NCBI GenBank assembly: GCA_016212665.1 | Contig: JACREZ010000038.1 | Location: forward strand, 28,649 to 92,648 | Direction: 5' to 3' | DNA from: Ignavibacteriota bacterium | GTDB taxonomy: Bacteria > Bacteroidota > Ignavibacteria > UBA10030 > SZUA-254 | DNA: 64,000 nt | Part shown: in pieces, positions 17,436-25,512 of the stretch | How the letters are laid out: every line of letters begins with the position of its first letter | How positions within the stretch are numbered: the first letter of the stretch is position 1 | Notes under the pieces: model-generated | Told to the model about the DNA's origin: nothing | What the model saw: the letters and a program-made list of their open reading frames with translations, nothing else | Database searches by the model: none | Made by a program: the position numbers and the translations under genes

Positions 17436-17843
17436 TCAAATCGCTCCTCCCTCAAAAACACTCCGATTTCGCCTGTTTTCCGTCCGTAATTGAATTCCGG
17501 GAGTCCGTAACTCCGCCACGGACTCCCGTACCTGTGCCACGGACTCCCGTACCTGTACCACGGACTCCCGTACTTGTGCCACGGACTCCCGTACCTGTGC
17601 CACGGACTCCCGTACCTGTACCACGGACTCCCGTACTTGTGCCACGGACTCCCGTACCTGTACCACGGACTCCCGTACCTGTACCACGGACTCCCGTACC
17701 TGTACCACGGACTCCCGTACCTGTGCTACGGACTCCCGTACCTTTGCCACGGACTCCCGTACTTGTGCTATGGACTCCCGTAGCCGCGCCACGGACACCT
17801 GCTTCCTATGACGGATGTTTTCTCGTTCCCACGCTCCTATCAA
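17436..17843 (-). CDS. Possible heptad-repeat coiled-coil protein
   Basis: The minus strand over the tandem-repeat tract is open for 135 residues: a short N terminus that derives from the flanking dispersed repeat, then about 14 copies of the heptapeptide VRESVAQ. Valine at alternating 3/4 spacing is an ideal coiled-coil pattern. No signal peptide or ribosome binding site is seen, and the plus strand is also open (PVPRTPV repeats), as expected for any 21-bp repeat without stops. The coding nature is therefore doubtful. Confidence 0.3.
   Translation of the reverse strand: MIGAWERENIRHRKQVSVARLRESIAQVRESVAKVRESVAQVRESVVQVRESVVQVRESVVQVRESVAQVRESVVQVRESVAQVRESVAQVRESVVQVRESVAQVRESVAELRTPGIQLRTENRRNRSVFEGGAI
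17515..17787. repeat. 21-bp tandem repeat, 13 copies
   Basis: Thirteen head-to-tail copies of a 21-bp unit (GCCACGGACTCCCGTACCTG plus one base, with A/G, C/T variants) and a partial fourteenth. Units differ by a few scattered substitutions, several shared between non-adjacent units, as in unequal-exchange arrays. Just upstream is an inverted piece (GGGAGTCCGTAACTCC). The array is bracketed by two direct copies of a dispersed repeat at 17280 and 17820. Confidence 0.95.
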
Positions 17844-17886
17844 TTATCAGGCGTGGGAATGAATAGCCGGACGCTCCTGCGTCCTT
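17820..17886. repeat. Dispersed TCGTTCCCACGCTCC repeat, right copy
   Basis: Second copy, same orientation as the one at 17280: the first 31 bp are identical (TTTCTCGTTCCCACGCTCCT then ATCAATTATCAGG), after which it continues GCGTGGGAATG...CGGACGCTCCTGCGTCCTTTAG. It ends the intergenic block before rqcH; nothing else is recognisable between 17887 and 17989. Confidence 0.75.
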
Positions 17887-17989
17887 TAGCGGGCAAAGAG
17901 CGACTCACTTACACTGAAGTAAACATGTTTATTGTTCTCACCTCCCTTTTGAATATATTGCAGAAAATTTAACCCAACAATTCATTCCC

Positions 17990-19642
17990 ATGTTTGTCCA
18001 TTATTTCACGCTTCGCACGTTGTGCAACGAACTCCATGAATCGCTCCATGGCACTTCTATCGTAGAAGTATTTTCCCAGCAGAAGAATGAACTTTGTTTG
18101 ATGCTGGAAAAAGAAGGAACGGAGATGACGCTTTGCATTTCCGTTGAGTCGGGGATGAATTATTGTCTGCTGAGAAATGATTTCAACCGTGCGCGGAAAA
18201 ATTCCGTTGATTTGTTTCAACCGCTTCCTGGATTGAGCATCAAACAGATTTCCATTCATCCCACAGAAAGAATGCTGGTGGTTGATGTTGAAGACGGGAT
18301 GAGGTTGTCTCTTCAACTGTATAATACTGCCGCGAGCAATATTCTTCTTACCAACCGTGAACAGGTTGTGAGTGAAGCATTCAAACGCGGAGATGAACTG
18401 AATGGGAAGCCGATGACAATTTCTTCCCGCGGCGATTGGAATATCGTGAAGGACAATCAACATTTCACTGACGCGTTAAAACAGTTTGGGGAGAGGTCGG
18501 TGGAGGAAAGTATACGAAAAATTCTTCCCATGTTCGGGATGCTCTATTCAAAAGAAGTGCTGGTTCGTTCAGGGATTGACAGATTGAAGCAGACGGCATC
18601 ACTAAACGAAACAGAAGTTCATTCCCTGTTCGATTCCGTTACCTCGCTTCTTCGCGAACTGGAACACGCGCACCCGGTTGTGTATTATGAAGAAGGAATT
18701 CCCGTCACTCTTTCGATGATGGAGTTACAACAGTTCAAAGAAAACGATTCAAAACGGTTTGAGAGTGTGAATGAAGCGGTGAGAATGTTGCTCGGTCAAT
18801 CCTTCCGTGCGAAAAGTTTCGAGCATAAGAAGAATGAATTGCTTGATGCTCTCCGTCGTTCACTGAATCAAACAGAACGAACGGTGAAAGCAATCGAAAA
18901 AGAACTCGCTTCTTCCGAACGTGCAGAAGAATACGAACGAACCGGACACGCGATTATGGCAAATCTTCATTCAATCAACAAAGGAATGAAGCAAATAGAA
19001 TTAAGCGATGCGGAGGATTCAGAAAAGCAATTGAACATTCAACTCGAACCGGCGCTGACGCCGCATCAAAACGCCGAGCGATATTTTGAAAAAGCACGGA
19101 AAGCAAAACTCGCCCGTGCTGAAGCGGAGCAACGGCTTCACTCTCAAACTCGGCATCATTCAATGCTTCAACAATTTGTTAGTGAATTAGAAACATGTAG
19201 CTCACCGGATGAATTAAAAGAATGGATGATTCGGAACGAAGAACAGTTGTTGTTTCTCAAATCATCAAAAAATGATGAAGAGCGGATTCCGTTCCGGGTG
19301 TTTATGGTGGCAGGCGGTTTCGAGGTATGGGTGGGGAAAAGTTCTGCCAATAACGATTTACTGACAACAAAATATGCCAAGCCGAATGATTTGTGGTTTC
19401 ATGCACGCGGTGTTGGCGGTTCTCATACGGTGTTAAAAGTATCCGGCGGAAAGGTTCCGCCGCGCGAGGCAATCCAACAAACGGCGAGCATTGCGGCATA
19501 TTACAGCAAAATGAGAAACGCACGCAATGTTCCGGTCGCCTACTGCGAGCGAAAATACGTCCGGAAACCGAAGGGCGTTCACGAAGGGACGGTGTTTCTT
19601 GAACGGGAAGAGGTGATGTTTGTGGAGCCGCGACTTCCGTAG
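17990..19642 (+). CDS. rqcH: Ribosome quality control factor RqcH (NFACT/Rqc2 family)
   Basis: 550 residues. The N-terminal NFACT-N domain spans about 1-200 (TLRTLCNELHESLHGTSIVEV, LLTNREQVV). A helix-hairpin-helix and long coiled-coil middle spans about 250-400. A C-terminal NFACT-R domain follows (YAKPNDLWFHARGVGGSHTVL, TASIAAYYSKMRNARNVPVAYC, YVRKPKGVHEGTVFL). RqcH binds stalled 50S subunits carrying peptidyl-tRNA and directs C-terminal alanine tailing. Length and domain order match the family. The gene stands alone, with the repeat block upstream and the shell genes downstream. Confidence 0.92.
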   Translation: MFVHYFTLRTLCNELHESLHGTSIVEVFSQQKNELCLMLEKEGTEMTLCISVESGMNYCLLRNDFNRARKNSVDLFQPLPGLSIKQISIHPTERMLVVDVEDGMRLSLQLYNTAASNILLTNREQVVSEAFKRGDELNGKPMTISSRGDWNIVKDNQHFTDALKQFGERSVEESIRKILPMFGMLYSKEVLVRSGIDRLKQTASLNETEVHSLFDSVTSLLRELEHAHPVVYYEEGIPVTLSMMELQQFKENDSKRFESVNEAVRMLLGQSFRAKSFEHKKNELLDALRRSLNQTERTVKAIEKELASSERAEEYERTGHAIMANLHSINKGMKQIELSDAEDSEKQLNIQLEPALTPHQNAERYFEKARKAKLARAEAEQRLHSQTRHHSMLQQFVSELETCSSPDELKEWMIRNEEQLLFLKSSKNDEERIPFRVFMVAGGFEVWVGKSSANNDLLTTKYAKPNDLWFHARGVGGSHTVLKVSGGKVPPREAIQQTASIAAYYSKMRNARNVPVAYCERKYVRKPKGVHEGTVFLEREEVMFVEPRLP

Positions 19643-19724
19643 TTGACTAAATGCTCCCCATTCACTATATTCGGTGTGCCAAAACGGCACACAACAATTT
19701 TCAATAATCAAATAGGATTTACAT

Positions 19725-20012
19725 ATGGCGGACATATCACTTGATGCACTCGGAATGGTAGAAACCAAAGGATTGGTCGGCTCCATCGAAGCTGCCGATG
19801 CAATGGTCAAAGCGGCAAAGGTTACGCTTCTCGGAAAAGAAGTTATCGGCGGCGGTTACGTAACCGTTATGGTACGCGGCGACGTCGGCGCAGTGAAAGC
19901 GGCAACCGATGCAGGCGCGGCGGCGGCACAACGAGTCGGTGAATTGGTTTCGGTGCATGTCATTCCTCGTCCGCACTCCGACGTGGAAATGATTCTTCCG
20001 AAACGCGGATAA
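19725..20012 (+). CDS. Bacterial microcompartment hexameric shell protein (BMC-H)
   Basis: 95 residues, a complete single BMC domain: [56 protein letters not shown]... and the [11 protein letters not shown] end. This is the PduA/EutM/CcmK-type hexamer that tiles the shell of a protein organelle. It starts 80 nt after rqcH (AGGA before the ATG) and is followed 40 nt later by a second, extended shell gene. No encapsulated enzyme gene is in the window. Confidence 0.95.
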   Translation: MADISLDALGMVETKGLVGSIEAADAMVKAAKVTLLGKEVIGGGYVTVMVRGDVGAVKAATDAGAAAAQRVGELVSVHVIPRPHSDVEMILPKRG

Positions 20013-20052
20013 TATTTCCTCGCAACTCCACTTTCATTTTTCTTCCGAACGT

Positions 20053-20754
20053 ATGTTGGATTATGCTCTCGGGCTGATTGAAACGCGCGGGCTTGTCGGC
20101 GCAATTGAAGCGGCAGACGCGATGGTCAAAGCGGCGCATGTCGAATTGATTGGCAAAGAACGCGTTGACGCGGGGTTCATCGTCATCAAAGTCAAAGGCG
20201 ATGTTGCTTCCGTGAAAGCGGCGGTTGATGCCGGCGCTGCTGCGGCGCAACGCGTTGGTGAATTGATTTCCACGCACGTCATTCCTCGACCGGATGCCGA
20301 TGTGGAAATTTTGATTTATCCTCCGCCATCGCAAACGAAAGAGAAATCGCTTCCGCATTTTCCTAAGGCAGAACCGGAGAAGAAGAAGAAAGAAAAACCC
20401 ACGGCGGTTCCTCCGTCGGAACCAAAGAAAAAACGGGGGCGACCCGTAAAATCAAAAAAAGGAATTCAGCAAAAAATTGAAGAGCAACCGCAGGTTGAAA
20501 TTCCTCTTGTAGTCGAACAAGCAGCGGAACCAATTCCGGTTGTCGAGCCGACGGCTCCGTTGCCGATAGTGAATGATTCGATTCCCGCTGTGGATGAACA
20601 ATCATACATGGCGGAACTTGATAAACTTTCCGTCCATGAGTTGCGGCACTATGCGCGAAGTGTTCCCGGACTTTCTATTTACGGACGACAAATATCCCGC
20701 GCAAACAGGGGAGAGTTAGAAGCGGAATTGTTGAAAGTAAAATTCCCAAAGTAG
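20053..20754 (+). CDS. BMC shell protein with basic AT-hook-like and SAP/Rho-N-like C-terminal tail
   Basis: 233 residues. Residues 1-90 are a BMC-H domain very similar to the neighbour ([34 protein letters not shown]), indicating duplication. Residues 91-180 are a Pro/Lys/Glu-rich linker containing KKKRGRPVKSKKG (124-136), an AT-hook-like RGRP core. Residues 186-230 (LDKLSVHELRHYARSV, GRQISRANRGELEAELL) resemble the small SAP or Rho-N helical domains that bind nucleic acid. Extended BMC proteins such as EutK carry other C-terminal domains. The tail's binding partner is inferred only from motif resemblance. Confidence 0.88.
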   Translation: MLDYALGLIETRGLVGAIEAADAMVKAAHVELIGKERVDAGFIVIKVKGDVASVKAAVDAGAAAAQRVGELISTHVIPRPDADVEILIYPPPSQTKEKSLPHFPKAEPEKKKKEKPTAVPPSEPKKKRGRPVKSKKGIQQKIEEQPQVEIPLVVEQAAEPIPVVEPTAPLPIVNDSIPAVDEQSYMAELDKLSVHELRHYARSVPGLSIYGRQISRANRGELEAELLKVKFPK

Positions 20755-20760
20755 TTTTTT

Positions 20761-20880
20761 CTTGATTCTGGTTTCTTGATTCTCGATACTTGATGCTTGA
20801 TGCTGGGTTCTTGAAAGAGGATTCGAGTGTGTCATCACAGAAGACAGTAATCAAGGATCAAGTATCCAGCATCCAGCAAC
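20761..20880. repeat. CTTGATGCTTGATGCTGG inverted dispersed repeat
   Basis: Tandem CTTGAT-based words on one side (TACTTGATGCTTGATGCTGG, about 20789-20808) and an inverted, imperfect match on the other (TCAAGTATCCAGCATCCAGC, about 20859-20878), separated by about 50 bp. The pair can form a long imperfect hairpin in the shell gene-pdxJ spacer. Confidence 0.7.
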
Positions 20881-20899
20881 ATCACTTATCAACAAGAAT

Positions 20900-21622
20900 A
20901 TGCGTCTCGCCATCAATATTGACCACATAGCAACCATCCGAAACGCACGCGGCGGAATATTCCCCGACCCGGTTGAAGCCGCACATATTGCCGAACAAGC
21001 CGGAGCGGAGGGAATTGTCTGTCATCTGCGCGAAGACCGGAGACATATTCGCGATAATGATGTGTTTCGCTTGCGGAAAGAAATTACGACCAAACTCGAT
21101 TTGGAGATGGCGGCAACTCCGGAAATCATTTCAATTGCAAAACGGGTGAAGCCGGAACTCGCAACGCTTGTCCCGGAAAAACGGAAAGAACTAACAACGG
21201 AAGGAGGGCTTGATGTCCTTCGGAACTCCAAACTCCTCAGAAAAGCGATTGCTCAACTTCATGATTCCGGTATCGCTGTCAGTTTGTTTGTTGACCCTGT
21301 CCGTGAACAGATTGAAGAGTCAAAATCCATCGGCGCGGACATGATTGAAATTCATACCGGTGAATATGCCGACGCAACAACTTCCTCTGCGCGGAAGAAA
21401 CATCTAGACGCAATCAAATCCATAGCGAAGTTTGCCCGCACACTCGACCTCGGAGTGAACGCCGGGCACGGACTCGATTACACCAACATCAAACCGATTG
21501 CCTCAATCAAAGAAATTGAAGAAGTGAGTATCGGTCATGCGATCATTGCGCACGCGGTGTTTGTCGGGTTGGAACCGGCGGTGAAAGAAATGATTGAGTT
21601 GATGAACAATAGAAAACGATAA
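20900..21622 (+). CDS. pdxJ: Pyridoxine 5'-phosphate synthase
   Basis: 240 residues, normal family length. The start MRLAINIDHIATIRNARGG carries the conserved NVDH-type segment; CHLREDRRHI, LDLEMAATPEI, VSLFVDPVREQI, EIHTGEYAD and VNAGHGLDYTN are all PdxJ signatures. It condenses 1-deoxyxylulose 5-phosphate with 3-amino-1-hydroxyacetone 1-phosphate. With pdxB at 6.3 kb it indicates the DXP-dependent vitamin B6 route. It ends at a bidirectional terminator. Confidence 0.97.
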   Translation: MRLAINIDHIATIRNARGGIFPDPVEAAHIAEQAGAEGIVCHLREDRRHIRDNDVFRLRKEITTKLDLEMAATPEIISIAKRVKPELATLVPEKRKELTTEGGLDVLRNSKLLRKAIAQLHDSGIAVSLFVDPVREQIEESKSIGADMIEIHTGEYADATTSSARKKHLDAIKSIAKFARTLDLGVNAGHGLDYTNIKPIASIKEIEEVSIGHAIIAHAVFVGLEPAVKEMIELMNNRKR

Positions 21623-21635
21623 GTTGAAGAAAGCG

Positions 21636-21669
21636 AAAAAGGCATCCCGCAGTCACAGGATGCCTTTTT
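21636..21669. terminator. Bidirectional Rho-independent terminator
   Basis: AAAAAGGCATCC and GGATGCCTTTTT form a 12-bp stem around a 10-nt loop, with A and T tracts in both directions. It separates pdxJ (rightward) from the convergent T9SS protein gene (leftward). Confidence 0.9.
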
Positions 21670-21698
21670 GCTTGTTCTCTGTTTTTTTGAGAGGAGGG

Positions 21699-24600
21699 TT
21701 ACTTTATCAGCGTCATTTTCTTTACCGCTGAAAATTCTTGCCCGGATTTTTCTGTAACTGTTACACGATAGAAATAGATTCCGCTTGTCAGGTGCGATGC
21801 ATCGAACGGGACCGAAAATTCTCCGGCTTCCATTTCCCGATTGTTGAGGAGTGTTGCAACTTCCTGCCCAAGTAAGTTATACACTTTCAAAGTCACTAAT
21901 CCGAAATTGGCAATCCGAAATTCGAAATTCGTCGTGGGGTTGAACGGATTCGGATAGTTCTGGTGCAAGGAAAATTCTTTCGGAGTCGCCTGTCCCTGTA
22001 CACCGAGAACGAACCGTGTCGTTCCGCCACGAACATTATTCACTACTACTTTTTTGTTACCATTTGAGGTGGCAATTGTTTTCCCATGTTCATTCTTCAA
22101 TGAATACCTGAAGCCTGCTTCGGGAATATTCCACTCAATCGAAACCGGCGCTTTCAGTGCATTCAAATTGATTGCAAATTCTTTCGTTGAGGTCAACTTT
22201 GATGAGTGAACTTCAGCAAATCTCTGTGAAGCAAATCGAACATCAAACGCATCGCCCGGAGGAACCGGCGGCATCATTGCATCAACATTGTTTAACGAAC
22301 TGCCGAAGTATAACGTGCCTGTGTTTCCATCGGCATCACGGAACGTGAGCGAATTCAATTTTGCAAATGATGACATTGACGTACCGAATGATTTCGGCGC
22401 GCCCGATACGCCATTCATCGTCACTGTTCCGCTTGCTGATGAGTACACCCAATATCCTTTTCCGGGTTGAATGTATTGCGATGGTTGATACCCGCGTTGA
22501 TATTCCCAAATATTCCCGGAGAGAATTCCTTCGGGCGAAGTTACAAGCGAAGTGGTAGCAACCGGATGAGAAACTGAACCGATTAAATTCCACCCTTCGC
22601 TCAACGAAACCGTTTCGTCATTACGTTCTGTTCCGCTGACTTGCATAATTGCCGTGAGCGGGAATTTCATCCAGTAGCCGTTCCCGTTTACAAGTGTTTC
22701 GGTTGATTGGTAGCCCGCAACCGAAGTGAAGTGGAACGCAGCAGAGTTGGCGTCGGGGAACACCGCCGTCCGCTGCGCATCCACCACCGTCACGGGAAGT
22801 GACACTAAATTCCAACCACGCTGAATGCTCATGATACCGATTGCATTTCCCGTGCCGTCGCTCATCAATGCATTGACGGTTGAAATAGTTGGAATGTTGT
22901 TTTGATACGAAACCTGTGTTTGTAATTGAACCGGATTGAGTCCCGGTTTCTGGAAGGTTACGTTGTATGTTCCGGGGGCAATACCACTCGTGTTGTACGA
23001 GCCGTTGTTGTTTGTAATTCCGTTGCTGACGACTTTTCCTGTTCGAACTTCTGAAATGGTAACGAGAACGCCACCGACCGAAAGAGCAGAGAACGTTGAG
23101 TTAGTTTTTCCAAACGCTCCGGCATTCACCTGACCGGCAATCATATTCAAACCGTCAACCGAATCCTGAAGAGCATAGATATCAACTCCACTCACCGCCG
23201 CTCCGCTGACGAGAACAAGCGTTGCGCTATCGGCGAATGCGGTTCCGCCTGCAAGATTGTAAAATGTGGGAATAAAATTTCCTGCCGGCACTGCAAGAAT
23301 AGTGTATACTCCATCGGGAACATTGCTTATCGTATAGTTTCCGGTTGAATCGCTGTAGGTCGAGAAGACATCATCGCCTGCAAGCGAATCAAAATCATCA
23401 TTATGAAATGCGACGACGAAACTGAATAATCCTGCGCTATCAAATCCGTTCCGAATCATCCCTGAAATTGAACCGGCAGTAACGATGCTTGTTCCTAACG
23501 TGAAATCAATTCTGGTAATGTCGTTATCTTCGAGATGAATATCCTCTGCTTCGAGCGGAGAGGAGACGTGATTCCAATACTGCGGGGCAAATCCATTGGC
23601 AGATGCGCCGACGACATAATGTCCCTCAGGCATGGTGAAACTGTACAATCCGTTACTGTCGGTGGTTGTGGTTGCAACAACTTCGTGTTCGTTACTGTCA
23701 TCATCAAATTCATCGTTGGATGAACTATCATCATCGGCAGAGAAGAGAGTTACCGTTGCGCCTGCAATCGGAAACGCCGCAGTATCAAGCACGGCTCCTG
23801 AAAGAGTGAATGTCGTATTCACAACGCTATCGAGCGAAGCAGAGAAGTTCACCGTCGTTGAACTTCCGGCAGTGACAATCACCGGAGTTGCGTTCGTCAT
23901 TGAATGAACTCCGTCGTACCAGATATCTTCAAACAAATCGTTCTCAGAATCTAATTTAAAATAATATGTTGACGGATTCAGTGCGGGGAATGAATAATAC
24001 CCGAGTGAATCTGTATACACCTTCATGACGAATGCACCGTTGGTAACATCGAACGCTTTAATTTTCATGCTGTCTAATCCGTTACCGTTCTGGTCAACCA
24101 CAGTTCCAAACACGCTTCCCGGAGTTCCTGAAAAAACGAGGAGATGATATTCCTGTTCGTCCTCACCTTCGGGACCGGAACAGGTTCGCGCTTCCACTTC
24201 AATTTCAAACACACCGAACCGCGTAGGCGTCCATTGAATCAAACCGGTTGACGTATCAATCGTCATTCCTACCGGTGCATGTTTGAGTGTAAAGCAAATG
24301 GGAGTACCAACCGGTGCGCCTGCAACTTCAATATCATATTCATACAATTGACTGAGGAATGCATTGCGCACGGGAGTTGAGATAATGGAAAAATCAACAC
24401 TGCCACTATCTTCCGATGAATCGGCAGTCGTTAAAACACTTATTGTGTTGGAGGGAGAACTTTCAACGTTGCCTGAATACAACGCTGTAACATAATAATT
24501 ATATGATGTCCCAATCGTAATGTTTGAATCATCAAATTCAGGTTCGGGCGCGCTACCGATAATTGCAAAGGACGAAAGAGAATCATCCTGACGATAGACA

Positions 24601-25070
24601 TTGTACGATAACGGACTTGACGGAGGAGCAGGACTGAGCCACTGCATTTCAACTTTTCCATCATCATCGAAATTGCCGGATAAATTAAGAGGCGGGTCGG
24701 TAGGACCTCCGCCGCTGCCACTACTATCGGAACCGGCAGTTGCCCATCGTGTTACCGTTGGTGAACTTTCAACTCCCGAATAGACTGCGGAGATGTAATA
24801 AAAGTATGTCGTTCCAAGTGTGATATTTTCGTCATCATGTCTTCGGTCAGTTGGTGTGGAAATAACCGTGAAGAGAGATTCTGTCTCTGCGCGGCGATAG
24901 ACATTATAATTCGTTGGAAGCGGACCATCTGGATGGTGCCATCGCAATTCAATCGCGTGGTCTAACGCTGAGTAATCGGCTTCAAATTCCGTGGGCGGAA
25001 GTTGCGCGAAGCCAATGCTGACGCTGAGAAGTGTCAGCACAAAAAGAGCAAAAAGTGGTAACCTGTTCAT
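21699..25070 (-). CDS. Large secreted multidomain protein with T9SS sorting domain
   Basis: 1123 residues from the ATG at 25070 (AAAGGA upstream), giving a clean signal peptide (MNRLPLFALFVLTLLSVSIGFAQ). Two fibronectin-III-like domains follow (about 25-205, each with SYNVYR/NYNVYRR and SSPT). Then come a cadherin/Ig-like putative domain (PVGMTIDTSTGLIQWTPT), several carboxypeptidase-regulatory-like domains (GSVFGTVVDQNGNGLDSMK, SGAVLDTAAFPIAGATV), a tandem GWNL module (GWNLVSLPV, GYWMKFP, GWNLIGSV, GYWVYS) and a C-terminal type A sorting domain (NYPNPFNPTT ... LKVYNLLGQEVATLL ... GIYFYRVT). It is expected to be exported by the Sec then T9SS routes and anchored or released at the surface; binding function unknown. 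Confidence 0.88.
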   Translation of the reverse strand: MNRLPLFALFVLTLLSVSIGFAQLPPTEFEADYSALDHAIELRWHHPDGPLPTNYNVYRRAETESLFTVISTPTDRRHDDENITLGTTYFYYISAVYSGVESSPTVTRWATAGSDSSGSGGGPTDPPLNLSGNFDDDGKVEMQWLSPAPPSSPLSYNVYRQDDSLSSFAIIGSAPEPEFDDSNITIGTSYNYYVTALYSGNVESSPSNTISVLTTADSSEDSGSVDFSIISTPVRNAFLSQLYEYDIEVAGAPVGTPICFTLKHAPVGMTIDTSTGLIQWTPTRFGVFEIEVEARTCSGPEGEDEQEYHLLVFSGTPGSVFGTVVDQNGNGLDSMKIKAFDVTNGAFVMKVYTDSLGYYSFPALNPSTYYFKLDSENDLFEDIWYDGVHSMTNATPVIVTAGSSTTVNFSASLDSVVNTTFTLSGAVLDTAAFPIAGATVTLFSADDDSSSNDEFDDDSNEHEVVATTTTDSNGLYSFTMPEGHYVVGASANGFAPQYWNHVSSPLEAEDIHLEDNDITRIDFTLGTSIVTAGSISGMIRNGFDSAGLFSFVVAFHNDDFDSLAGDDVFSTYSDSTGNYTISNVPDGVYTILAVPAGNFIPTFYNLAGGTAFADSATLVLVSGAAVSGVDIYALQDSVDGLNMIAGQVNAGAFGKTNSTFSALSVGGVLVTISEVRTGKVVSNGITNNNGSYNTSGIAPGTYNVTFQKPGLNPVQLQTQVSYQNNIPTISTVNALMSDGTGNAIGIMSIQRGWNLVSLPVTVVDAQRTAVFPDANSAAFHFTSVAGYQSTETLVNGNGYWMKFPLTAIMQVSGTERNDETVSLSEGWNLIGSVSHPVATTSLVTSPEGILSGNIWEYQRGYQPSQYIQPGKGYWVYSSASGTVTMNGVSGAPKSFGTSMSSFAKLNSLTFRDADGNTGTLYFGSSLNNVDAMMPPVPPGDAFDVRFASQRFAEVHSSKLTSTKEFAINLNALKAPVSIEWNIPEAGFRYSLKNEHGKTIATSNGNKKVVVNNVRGGTTRFVLGVQGQATPKEFSLHQNYPNPFNPTTNFEFRIANFGLVTLKVYNLLGQEVATLLNNREMEAGEFSVPFDASHLTSGIYFYRVTVTEKSGQEFSAVKKMTLIK
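21893..21936. repeat. AATTTCGAATTTCGGATT repeat within the T9SS sorting domain
   Basis: Direct repeats of the words CCGAAATT and CGAAATTCG encode TNFEFRIANFGLVT in the first strand of the sorting domain, where relatives usually have a sequence such as TTISYSLPKSG. The same words are found between genes at about 34230-34312 and on both flanks of the prepilin peptidase insert at 44531. Confidence 0.65.
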
Positions 25071-25512
25071 GGGTTTGTCCTTTGTTGATAGATACATAAA
25101 AATTACAGTCTAAATCTGATGGACTGTATTTATCAAAGCCTGTGCCAGCAGGTTTATTCTTCAAAAAGGGGCGAATGCAGAGTATATCAGAAACTTTCTT
25201 GATTCACCGAAGTGAAAGGTGGGACAACTATACCACATCAAACAGTAGACTCTATGCTTGGATGTGGAATGGGTGGGACAGATTAAAAGATAATAAATAT
25301 TACAATTTTGAATTGTTGCTTCGGTTAGTCAAAATTACTAACTTTGTATCAGAGAATCGAATCAGATTTCCAATCCGATCATATCAACTTCTACCTTTCT
25401 GTTCTTTCAAGATTTTACTGCGATTGGGTGATAGACTCACCTCGCCTTCGATAACGCAGAAGAGCTTGAACAATACTATTTCTTTTTCTTAAAACAACAC
25501 AAAGGTATTACA
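25071..25512. other. Divergent intergenic region between two giant surface-protein genes
   Basis: 442 bp. It must hold the promoters and leaders of both divergent genes. A short inverted match (GCCTGTGCCAGCAGG) lies near 25138. I see no RNA gene, no convincing coding region and no clear consensus promoter; open frames here are short and lack ribosome binding sites. Confidence 0.5.

Noticed and set aside
17515..17787. CRISPR array
   Set aside because: Units are contiguous 21-bp copies with no unique spacers and there are no cas genes in the window.
17534..17866. Plus-strand open frame of PVPRTPV repeats
   Set aside because: It is the opposite-strand reading of a 21-bp tandem repeat without stops; no ribosome binding site or known family. 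The minus-strand heptad reading is more protein-like, though also doubtful.
25142..25492. 116-residue open frame between the two giant surface-protein genes
   Set aside because: No ribosome binding site, no signal peptide or family motif, and composition of intergenic DNA.
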